Assembly: GCA_965261725.1 (NCBI GenBank)
Contig: CBDHDU010000002.1
Coordinates: 124,001 to 188,000 of the forward strand
Direction of reading: 5' to 3'
Length of the DNA: 64,000 nucleotides
Source of the DNA: CANDOC01 sp965261725
Lineage (GTDB): Bacteria > Pseudomonadota > Gammaproteobacteria > Pseudomonadales > Endozoicomonadaceae
Shown here piece after piece: positions 27,100 through 34,148 of the stretch; the first letter of the stretch is position 1, and every line of letters begins with the position of its first letter. The notes under the pieces were generated by a model. That model made no database searches. It worked only from the letters and a program-made list of their open reading frames with translations, and was not told where the DNA came from. Position numbers and translations under genes: made by a program.

Positions 27100-27105
27100 A
27101 TGATA
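27100..27105 (-). promoter_or_regulatory. Putative -10 element of the leftward agmatine operon
   Basis: Reads TATCAT on the minus strand and lies exactly 21 nt beyond the FNR-like box at 27127-27140. A start point near 27093 places the box centre about 41 bp upstream, the class II activator position. The leader to the first transporter ATG at 26946 would be about 147 nt. Confidence 0.6.
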
Positions 27106-27126
27106 AATATCGAATTGAATCTGATA

Positions 27127-27140
27127 TTGATCTGAGTCAA
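27127..27140 (-). promoter_or_regulatory. FNR/Anr-like box for the transporter-aguA operon
   Basis: TTGATCTGAGTCAA fits the TTGAT-N4-(A/G)TCAA consensus of FNR/Anr regulators with one departure from the ideal palindrome. A 14-bp element (GATAAATATCGAAT) at 27102-27115 lies beside it and is repeated at the second box. Oxygen-limited activation of the leftward operon is inferred. Confidence 0.65.
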
Positions 27141-27278
27141 GCGTCGGTATTTTTACATAAGAGGCGGGTTTGTTTTTTCAGAATGTGCTTATTTTTAGGC
27201 GCTAAATGGTTATTTTCTAGGCATTTATAAATGAGGTGAGAATGTTTTATGCCTATTTTTAACGATAAATATCGAATA

Positions 27279-27292
27279 TTGATTTGGGTCAA
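27279..27292 (+). promoter_or_regulatory. FNR/Anr-like box for the carbamoyltransferase gene
   Basis: TTGATTTGGGTCAA matches the Anr/FNR consensus. The repeated element GATAAATATCGAAT lies immediately upstream at 27264-27277. A -10-like TATGAT follows with a 21-nt gap, identical to the spacing of the leftward box. Confidence 0.7.
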
Positions 27293-27313
27293 TGTGGATA
27301 AAAATCGTCAAAT

Positions 27314-27319
27314 TATGAT
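27314..27319 (+). promoter_or_regulatory. Putative -10 element of the carbamoyltransferase promoter
   Basis: TATGAT, 21 nt after the FNR-like box. The predicted start point near 27326 puts the box at -41, class II geometry, with a 5' leader of about 110 nt before the ATG at 27435. No -35 hexamer is evident, as expected for an activator-dependent promoter. Confidence 0.6.
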
Positions 27320-27434
27320 GGCTACCAACTGCTGAGCAAGGCGGATTGATCAGGCGAGATAGTAAGTACTGGTTATGGCTTTGCTCGGGAATAACAACGC
27401 TAGACATTGCGGAATGCAAGTCGGGAGTCTCATA

Positions 27435-28481
27435 ATGAAAATGCCTTCTTCCAGCGCGACTGAACTGAACAAACCAGAACTGAAGCACTTCCTGAAAACT
27501 CAGGACTACACCCGTCAGGAACTGACCGACATTCTCGAACTGATGGGTATGCTGAAAGAAGCCCGCAAGGCTAACGCTGTTCCTCAGCTGTTTGCAGGCA
27601 AGTCTGTTGGTATGATCTTCGAACAGCCTTCAACCCGTACCCGTGTTTCCTTTGAAACTGCTGCTACTATCCTGGGTGGTCACGGTCTGTTCCTGTCTCC
27701 AAAAGACATTCATCTGGGTGCTAAAGAAAGTCTGGCTGACACCGGTCGTGTACTGTCCCGTATGTGCGACGTAGTTATGGCTCGTGTAGACGACCACAAA
27801 ACTGTTGCTGGTCTGGCTGAATACTCTACCGTTCCTGTAATCAACGGCCTGTGCGACTGGCTGCACCCAACCCAGATCATGGCTGACCTGTTCACCATGA
27901 TGGAACACCTGCCAGAAGGCAAAAAGCTGGAAGACCTGACCGTTGCTTTCGTTGGTGATGCGACCAACGTATGTTCTTCCCTGATGTTTGCTTGCACCAA
28001 GTTCGGCATGCACTTCAAACACATCGGCCCTTCCAAGTACCAGGCGCCTCAGATGTGGCAGGACATCGCTCTGGAAAACATCGAAACTTCCGGTGGCAAG
28101 CTGACTGTAAGTGACAACATCGACGAAGTTGAAGGCTGCGACATCCTGATCGCTGACAGCTTCTACTGGTTCGGTCAGGAAGCTGAGAAAGAAGAGCGTC
28201 TGGCTGCATTCATGCCTAAGTTCGTTATCACTGAAGAACTGATGGCTAAAGCCGGCGAAAACAGCGTATTCATGCACTGCCTGCCTGCTAACGATCAGCG
28301 CGAATGCACCCGCGAAGTAATGGACGGCCCACGTTCCGTAATCTTCGACGAAGCTGAAAACCGCCTGACCGCTCAGATGGCTCTGCTGGTTTACCTGACT
28401 CACAAGAACATCCAGAAGCCTTCTGAAGAAACTGTGGCTTACCACGCTGACCGTATTGAAGGTCTGCTGAGCCGCATCTGA
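27435..28481 (+). CDS. Putrescine-carbamoyltransferase-like enzyme (ornithine/putrescine transcarbamylase family)
   Basis: A 348-residue transcarbamylase from the ATG at 27435, which has GGGAG about 8 nt upstream; the frame extends 20 codons further without support. The carbamoyl-phosphate motif STRTR is at 66-70, the HPTQ motif is in DWLHPTQIMADL, and HCLPAN begins at H281. The ornithine-binding SMG loop of true ornithine carbamoyltransferases is missing and replaced by DSFYWFGQEAEKEER, comparable to the YGLYEAE region of putrescine carbamoyltransferase. With aguA next door, the likely reaction is phosphorolysis of N-carbamoylputrescine to putrescine and carbamoyl phosphate. Codons are strikingly biased to C-ending optimal forms, implying very high expression. 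A catabolic ornithine transcarbamylase is the alternative. Confidence 0.85.
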   Translation: MKMPSSSATELNKPELKHFLKTQDYTRQELTDILELMGMLKEARKANAVPQLFAGKSVGMIFEQPSTRTRVSFETAATILGGHGLFLSPKDIHLGAKESLADTGRVLSRMCDVVMARVDDHKTVAGLAEYSTVPVINGLCDWLHPTQIMADLFTMMEHLPEGKKLEDLTVAFVGDATNVCSSLMFACTKFGMHFKHIGPSKYQAPQMWQDIALENIETSGGKLTVSDNIDEVEGCDILIADSFYWFGQEAEKEERLAAFMPKFVITEELMAKAGENSVFMHCLPANDQRECTREVMDGPRSVIFDEAENRLTAQMALLVYLTHKNIQKPSEETVAYHADRIEGLLSRI

Positions 28482-28507
28482 TCTTTTAGCGAATAGATCT
28501 GATCCTG

Positions 28508-28532
28508 AAAGCCCGGTTTTGCCGGGCTTTTT
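28508..28532 (+). terminator. Intrinsic terminator of the carbamoyltransferase gene
   Basis: Stem AAAGCCCGG / CCGGGCTTT, 9 bp with a 5-nt loop, followed by further T-rich sequence (TTGCTTTTT). It lies 27 nt after the stop and 6 nt before the 3' end of the convergent gene. Confidence 0.85.
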
Positions 28533-28537
28533 GCTTT

Positions 28538-30307
28538 TTACTCATCAACTAATCTTTCCAGACGTTTCAGTAAACGTGTTTGCAGTAGCTGGTTCGGATC
28601 ATACCTTTCTTTCATTTCCTTTATATGTTGAGCCTTATCCTTTATTTGGGTACGTCTCAAAACGTCATCAGATGCATAAAGCTCTTTGAGTAATAGCGGG
28701 CTGCCTCCAAGAACAGCGATTTTATCCGTCAACTCTTCGCAGAAATCCATAAGGGCTTGTTTATTGCCATCGTGCATAACATCACTGAATTGATAAATAA
28801 TGGCTGTTTCACTATCGGTGGGAGCCATAGGGAATTTGTCGGTTCCTTTAACAGGTGTGTAGTCCTCAAGAAGAGAGCACAGCTTGTGGTTTCTTTTAAA
28901 CTCTTCAACTGCAGATGAAAGTTCGGTTAACCGTGCAGGATCATGCAGGATCCAGGCGTGGTGTAAAATAGTTGATGGTCGAAGGTTCTCGAACATATAT
29001 CTGAACCCGTCATGGTAATAGGTAAAGCGCCGAGGGTCGTCGATATAGAGAGCGCCTTCCTGAAAACATGACAGTGCCAGTCGTGGAAAGAATGACCATT
29101 CGTGAAATGTTTCTCCAAGTCGAATAATGACGCCTTTGACCGGATCATAATTATCGTAAAGAGGGAGATGACTTGAACAGAAAGTAAATTCCGGATCTTC
29201 AGAGCAGGTGAATTTTTTGCGACAGCATTTTGTTTTTAGATAATAAGTAAACTTTTCACACATAGACCATTTGTGCCAGTCATCAGTTGGCGTTTCTGCA
29301 GGTTCGTCAGTGCGTTTTCCCATTTTAGAACCGATGATAACGTAATCCTGATTGTCTCCTCTACCATGGCTTAATGCATATATGCCTTGATCATATTTGT
29401 TTCTGTTAGCAGGGAGTATGCCTGTAAATGTACCTGTGAAGCTTTGGGCGTCATGGCATCTGGCAAGAACTTTTGTCTGAACCTCGCTGCCTCTTGGAAT
29501 AAGGTAAAAGCGTAAAGTAATAGATGTAACAACACCTGCTGCCCCCAATAGGCCGGGTATTTGGTAGAACAGCTCATCTTCTGGTTTGCATTCAATTACG
29601 TCGGCTGGGGACACTGCTTTAGCAGGGAGAAACGTAAAAGCTTCAACAGTTGTAGGGAAAAAACTCCCGCTATGAAAGCTTAGGCGGGAAAAACTGAAAG
29701 ATGCAAAAGGGCCTACAACCGAAATATGGCTGCAACTTGGGACATCCCGAGGCTGGTAATAGCCTTTGTACGTGTCTTTGAGCCATTCTGTTGCCATGCC
29801 AAAGGTGACCCCGGGCTCCATTTTAAGCAGGCACTCTTTTGGCTGGTCTCCGGTAGGAATATCTGAAATTTGGTAGGTTAGATCTTCGATCTTATTCATT
29901 AGTTGTAAGCAAATAATAAGATGCTCACTATCATCTTTCGGCGGAAGGCACTGTTCAGCAAAAGATGTTCTGGAAGCTGCCAGTGTTAAGGTTTGTCTGG
30001 ATTTTTTTTCTGATTTGTTGTGTTTGCTAACACTTTTCAGGATCTTAGTGATAGCTTCAGGGTTTTCAGGGAAAAGAACGGTACAGTCTTCAGCAGTGTC
30101 TATGCATCCGTAGCTGACAAGTTTTTCATTTTCTAAACACCGAATTTCAGTTTCAACCCCTTCTCCGTCAGCCCATAAGGTTGCGCTGCTTAAGTCGAAC
30201 TCTTTGGCTGATACAGTGGAAAACAGAATCGAGAAAAAGCAGAGAAAAGATATTTGTAAAAAGGAAGGAAGATAACCATTTTTTATTTTGTATACATGCA
30301 TATCCAT
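28538..30307 (-). CDS. Exported FAD-linked oxidase-like protein (PCMH fold)
   Basis: A 589-residue protein with a Sec-type signal peptide (hydrophobic stretch about 17-32, cleavage near STVSA). The mature part follows the FAD-binding PCMH/FAD_binding_4 pattern: CTVLFPENPEAITKILKSV, TLAASRTSFAEQCL, LKMEPGVTFGMATEWL, HISVVGPFASFSFSR, and LLGAAGVVTSITLRFYLIP, with a YDPNQLLQTRL C-terminus as in VAO-type oxidases. The usual glycine-rich H-G covalent-flavin motif is not obvious; RLSFHSGSFFP sits in its place. About a dozen cysteines suggest disulfides. Codon use is more A+T rich than the neighbours. Flavoproteins are rarely exported unfolded through Sec, so flavin binding is uncertain. Substrate unknown. 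Confidence 0.6.
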   Translation of the reverse strand: MDMHVYKIKNGYLPSFLQISFLCFFSILFSTVSAKEFDLSSATLWADGEGVETEIRCLENEKLVSYGCIDTAEDCTVLFPENPEAITKILKSVSKHNKSEKKSRQTLTLAASRTSFAEQCLPPKDDSEHLIICLQLMNKIEDLTYQISDIPTGDQPKECLLKMEPGVTFGMATEWLKDTYKGYYQPRDVPSCSHISVVGPFASFSFSRLSFHSGSFFPTTVEAFTFLPAKAVSPADVIECKPEDELFYQIPGLLGAAGVVTSITLRFYLIPRGSEVQTKVLARCHDAQSFTGTFTGILPANRNKYDQGIYALSHGRGDNQDYVIIGSKMGKRTDEPAETPTDDWHKWSMCEKFTYYLKTKCCRKKFTCSEDPEFTFCSSHLPLYDNYDPVKGVIIRLGETFHEWSFFPRLALSCFQEGALYIDDPRRFTYYHDGFRYMFENLRPSTILHHAWILHDPARLTELSSAVEEFKRNHKLCSLLEDYTPVKGTDKFPMAPTDSETAIIYQFSDVMHDGNKQALMDFCEELTDKIAVLGGSPLLLKELYASDDVLRRTQIKDKAQHIKEMKERYDPNQLLQTRLLKRLERLVDE

Positions 30308-30397
30308 CCGTCCTGCTGAAGCGAAATAGGGTTCAGTCTAGACGTTAAGTGCTTGCGAGCAAGGAATGGAGGAGAAATAAAACCGGGAGGTAATGTT

Positions 30398-30474
<77 letters not shown>

Positions 30475-30558
30475 AAACGCGCGGAATTATACGTCGAGAA
30501 TTCCTGCTGTTCCAGTGCTGTTGAGCAATTGGCAGGAATTTTTGTTGAATTTCAGGGA

Positions 30559-31298
30559 TTAGAGATATTTTCTAAGAATGCCGGAGAGTAGTAACGACGT
30601 TAAGACTTCTTCATTTTCCTGCCATATTTCATTCATGGTTGCTCGTTGTTTAATCGTTGGACACTCAAACGTGAGTACGGGCTATCCAGTACAGTTGATG
30701 CGTAAGTGCCCAGAGAGCCGGGTGTTGGATGGTCTTCAATATCTTCCCTGACGATGGGGTAGCCGTTTCGGGATGACAGCCATTGCAAAACATCTTCACA
30801 CTCAGCGTTGTTGTTGAGCATGGGTTTCCATGAGTGAAAGGTCAGAATGAATCCCGGTGGATATTGTTTGAAACGTTTAACCAGAAATCTGTTCTCGGGC
30901 TCGCTTATGGGGGCTTTTCCTCCAAAGTATCTGGTTTCTTCTGTGTTGCTGACCCAGCAGGAGGTGGGGAAGTTTCGGTTAAGATCGACTCCGTTGGCGT
31001 TTCCGCGACTTCGTTTTTCTAAACCATCCGGGCTCAGCGCCGGAATGATAAGCATCGGAATATCAATGCCTGTTTGCGTAAGCCATGCAAACAGCCGGTT
31101 CAGGGTATAAACACTTTCCGGCTCATCCCCATGAGTTCCTGCAACCAGGTAAAGGTAGCGTGCCCCGGTTGTCTCTGAGCACCAGTTTTCTATGGGCTGA
31201 TTATTTACACTGTAACCATCGGGCAGACGCAAGAATCCCATAAACAAATCCTGAACCAAATATGTATTAAGTTTTGTTGTTGAATGATGTATCGGCAA
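30559..31298 (-). pseudogene. MpaA-like murein tripeptide amidase (M14 peptidase), frameshifted before the catalytic Glu
   Basis: The frame from 31298 encodes 221 residues of an M14 zinc carboxypeptidase close to MpaA: zinc ligands in GTHGDEPES and the later His in FHSWKPML, substrate Arg/Asn in GVDLNRNFP. It stops early at 30633. Adding one base at about 30678-30683 (in the GTACGGG context) switches to a frame that reads PVLTFECP, containing the catalytic glutamate. This frame continues to a stop at 30559-30561, giving 246 residues, the family's normal length. As it stands the protein lacks its catalytic Glu. Either a real recent frameshift or a base missed in sequencing. MpaA cleaves the L-Ala-gamma-D-Glu-mDAP tripeptide in murein recycling. 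Confidence 0.8.
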
Positions 31299-31419
31299 AC
31301 AAATCAGAAGATGGTGTCAGAGAAGTCTAAGCTGAAATAAGAACCGATTTTTTCTCAGGCTGATCCGGCTTTTCATATTTCAGGGACGAAAAGCGGTGTT
31401 GTTACGGTAAACACCCGAT

Positions 31420-32088
31420 ATGGAATTCTCGCCTTTTCGATGGCTTATCTTGTTGCTCTGTGCCTCTGCTCTGGCACTGGCGGGGCGTTATATTCTTATT
31501 AATCAGGCTTTGCTTGATCAGGTCACAGAACGCTACGGGGAGACTGCTGCCAAAAGATTGTTGAGTTGGGATGACTTTTTACGTCAGCAGAGTGAGTTGC
31601 CACAAGATGATATGGCACGCCTCAAACTGGTAAATGACTTCTTCAACCAGCTGCGGTTTGTCAGTGATCAGCGTTTATGGGGAACCGAAGATTACTGGGC
31701 AACCCCGGTAGAGTTCTTGTCCCGTGGTGCGGGGGACTGCGAAGACTTTTCCATTGCCAAATACTTTACCCTGCGTCAGCTGGGCGTAGCGGATGAACGG
31801 CTGCGTATTACTTATGTTAAAGCCTTGAAGCTCAATCAGGCACATATGGTACTCACTTATTTCCCGGAAGGTTCGTCAGTGCCATTGGTACTTGATAATC
31901 TGGAAGGGGACATCCGGCCGGCAACCGAACGCAATGACTTGGCGCCTGTGTATAACTTTAATGGTGATGGCCTCTGGCTGGCCAAGCAGCGAGGACATGG
32001 CAAGCGTGTTGGTGAAGCCGACCGAATCAGTTTGTGGATGCAATTAAGAGAGCGTCTCGATAAGGATTTGGACGCAGACAGGAATTAA
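31420..32088 (+). CDS. lapG: LapG-type periplasmic cysteine protease
   Basis: A 222-residue bacterial transglutaminase-like cysteine protease. The signal anchor is at about 8-24. The catalytic triad fits C107 (GAGDCEDFSIAKYF), H142 (NQAHMVLTY) and D159 (LVLDNLEGD). LapG cleaves the N-terminal retention module of large RTX/Lap adhesins when released from LapD at low c-di-GMP, detaching the cell from surfaces. lapD follows 19 nt downstream, the standard arrangement. No adhesin gene is in the window. Confidence 0.92.
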   Translation: MEFSPFRWLILLLCASALALAGRYILINQALLDQVTERYGETAAKRLLSWDDFLRQQSELPQDDMARLKLVNDFFNQLRFVSDQRLWGTEDYWATPVEFLSRGAGDCEDFSIAKYFTLRQLGVADERLRITYVKALKLNQAHMVLTYFPEGSSVPLVLDNLEGDIRPATERNDLAPVYNFNGDGLWLAKQRGHGKRVGEADRISLWMQLRERLDKDLDADRN

Positions 32089-32107
32089 TTAAACGAGGGA
32101 ATGTATC

Positions 32108-34063
32108 GTGACCCTGATAAGGCAATTGGGGCTGTTTCTGGCACTGCTATTGTGCTTTCTCTTTGGTGCAAGTTTGCTGGTCAAACTGGTAGATGCCCGT
32201 GATTATGTGCGCGCACAGTTGCAGTCCCATGCTCAGGATACTGCAACCTCGCTGGGATTATCGATTCAAACCGCAGGTGTGGAGAATACCCCGCTGGTTG
32301 ATTCGATGATTGATGCCATCTTTGACCGTGGTCACTATGAGGAAATCAGCTTTACCAATATCGAAGGTGAAGTGTTGGTGATGAGTCGTCAGCCAATGAA
32401 ACTTGAAGGGGTTCCTGTCTGGTTTATTGAGCTTGCCCATTTTGAAGTGCCTTCTGCGACCACTGAAGTCAGTAGTGGTTGGGCAATCGCTGGCACGCTG
32501 CGTGTTGTCAGCCACCCCGGTTATGCCTATCAAAGCCTGTGGCGCGAAACCAAAGAAAGCATGATGTTGTTTGGAGCTTCTTTGTTGATTGCCATGATTA
32601 TCCTGACCTGGCTGCTGAGGCTGGTATTACGTCCGCTGGAAAAGGTAGAAGCTCAGGCCAATGCGATTTGTCATCGTCGTTTTGAAGTTCAGCCTGTATT
32701 GCCGAGAACACGCGAACTGCGACGTGTTGTTGAAGCCATGAACCGAATGGCTGGCAAGCTGCAGCATTTGTTTAATGAGAAAGTAGCACTGACAGAAAGA
32801 CTCAGAGACCAATCCCGTACGGATGAGCTGACGGGTGTGCTTAACCGGCGAGCCTTCGATGATCAGGTAACCGCATTATTAGAATCTGACCGTGGCGATG
32901 CGGGCGGCAGCCTGACCATTATTCATATGAATGGTCTGAACCAGCTTAACCTGAAGCAGGGGCGGGCAGCGGGTGATGATGTGCTTTGCTCTATCGCCGA
33001 GCGAATCAAAGAAGTGGTGAGCCTTTATCCTTCGACCGTGTTGGCGCGTCACAGTGGTAGTGAATTCACCTTGTTTATTCCTGAATCAGATCAGGAGCAG
33101 TCGCAGGATTTTTCTCACAAGCTTTACAAAAGCATTATTACATTGCCATGGTTTACATCACGGGAGCTGGGTGGACGCTTAGAGCTGGCAACGGTTATTT
33201 GCTCAAACCGCTTCAGATTACCGGATTTGATGAGTGAAGCGGATCAGATGCTGCGCAGCCAGCAGGCACAGAACCAAAGTGGCTGGCAGGTTAAATCCTT
33301 AGCAAAAGACACAGATCATCACTATTCACGCTGGCCTGCGGGGGAATGGCGGACATCCCTGAACGATGTATTGGAAAGACAGGATGTAGAGTTATATGCC
33401 CAGCCGGTATTTGATGTGAATGGCGAGCTGATTCATCGGGAAGTTCTGGCGAGAATGATGCTGCAGGGTGAGCTGGCCTCTGCCGCGGCCTTTCTACCGA
33501 TGGTTGAACGCTTTGATTTCAGTAGCCGGTTTGATCAGGTCATTATCAGCAAAGTGCTGGAGTGGATGGAAAATCATCCCGAAGATAGCAGCAACTTTTG
33601 TGTGAACTTATCCACAAGATCACTACAAAAAACGAGCTTCAGGCGATGGTTGGTGGAGCAGTTACAAAAGAAGCCGGAGCAGGCACAGCGTCTGATTATT
33701 GAAGTCCCGGAATATACACTGCATCTGGTTGCTGATGAATTGATGCCGCTTGTTGAATTACTGGAGCCACTGGGTTGTGCGCTGTCAGTGGATCATTTCG
33801 GAACAGGTACTCGGGCGCTGACTTATCTCAAACAGCTCAATATTAATTGCCTGAAAATTGATGACAGCTTTATCCGCCAGCTCGGTAAGCATGAGGGAAA
33901 CCAGTTCTTTATTCATTCCTTGTCACTGATTGCCCATAACCGGGATATTACGCTCTTGGGACAGGGCGTCGAAAGCGAGGAAACCTGGAAACTCTTGCAC
34001 AAGCTGGGCGTTGATGGAGGGCAGGGTTTCTATCTGGGACGACCGGAGTCGCTGCCATTATGA
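32108..34063 (+). CDS. lapD: LapD-type c-di-GMP receptor with degenerate GGDEF and EAL domains
   Basis: A 651-residue inner-membrane receptor starting at GTG with GAGGG 8 nt upstream. TM1 is at about 6-26, a periplasmic LapD/MoxY-type domain follows with GVPVWFIELAHFEVP, TM2 at about 157-178, then HAMP. The GGDEF-like domain (about 235-400) has RHSGSEF instead of GGDEF, so it should not synthesise c-di-GMP. The EAL-like domain (about 425-650) has REVLARM in place of EAL and is probably a binding-only module. This is the LapD design: c-di-GMP binding inside is transmitted across the membrane to sequester LapG. Confidence 0.93.
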   Translation: MTLIRQLGLFLALLLCFLFGASLLVKLVDARDYVRAQLQSHAQDTATSLGLSIQTAGVENTPLVDSMIDAIFDRGHYEEISFTNIEGEVLVMSRQPMKLEGVPVWFIELAHFEVPSATTEVSSGWAIAGTLRVVSHPGYAYQSLWRETKESMMLFGASLLIAMIILTWLLRLVLRPLEKVEAQANAICHRRFEVQPVLPRTRELRRVVEAMNRMAGKLQHLFNEKVALTERLRDQSRTDELTGVLNRRAFDDQVTALLESDRGDAGGSLTIIHMNGLNQLNLKQGRAAGDDVLCSIAERIKEVVSLYPSTVLARHSGSEFTLFIPESDQEQSQDFSHKLYKSIITLPWFTSRELGGRLELATVICSNRFRLPDLMSEADQMLRSQQAQNQSGWQVKSLAKDTDHHYSRWPAGEWRTSLNDVLERQDVELYAQPVFDVNGELIHREVLARMMLQGELASAAAFLPMVERFDFSSRFDQVIISKVLEWMENHPEDSSNFCVNLSTRSLQKTSFRRWLVEQLQKKPEQAQRLIIEVPEYTLHLVADELMPLVELLEPLGCALSVDHFGTGTRALTYLKQLNINCLKIDDSFIRQLGKHEGNQFFIHSLSLIAHNRDITLLGQGVESEETWKLLHKLGVDGGQGFYLGRPESLPL

Positions 34064-34101
34064 TAGCGATATCAACCAGTCCGATGGTTTGAACTATTAT
34101 G

Positions 34102-34115
34102 TGATCACGTGATCA
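34102..34115. other. Perfect 14-bp palindrome
   Basis: TGATCACGTGATCA is fully self-complementary and lies between lapD and the next gene, followed by GTTTTATAG. It could be an operator or a loop-less hairpin. No regulator is assigned. Confidence 0.5.
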
Positions 34116-34148
34116 GTTTTATAGAATAATAAAATTCAGGTGTATTTG

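Noticed and set aside
27102..27115. GATAAATATCGAAT as an ArgR box
   Set aside because: Only loosely resembles the TGAAT-N4-ATTCA consensus; retained as an unnamed repeated element beside both FNR-like boxes.
27630..28445. 271-codon minus-strand frame inside the carbamoyltransferase gene
   Set aside because: Explained by strong codon bias of the real gene; no ribosome binding site and no domain.
27435..28481. Annotation as biosynthetic ornithine carbamoyltransferase (argF)
   Set aside because: The SMG ornithine-binding loop is not seen and the gene is paired with agmatine deiminase and divergent from its transporter; a putrescine-type enzyme fits better.
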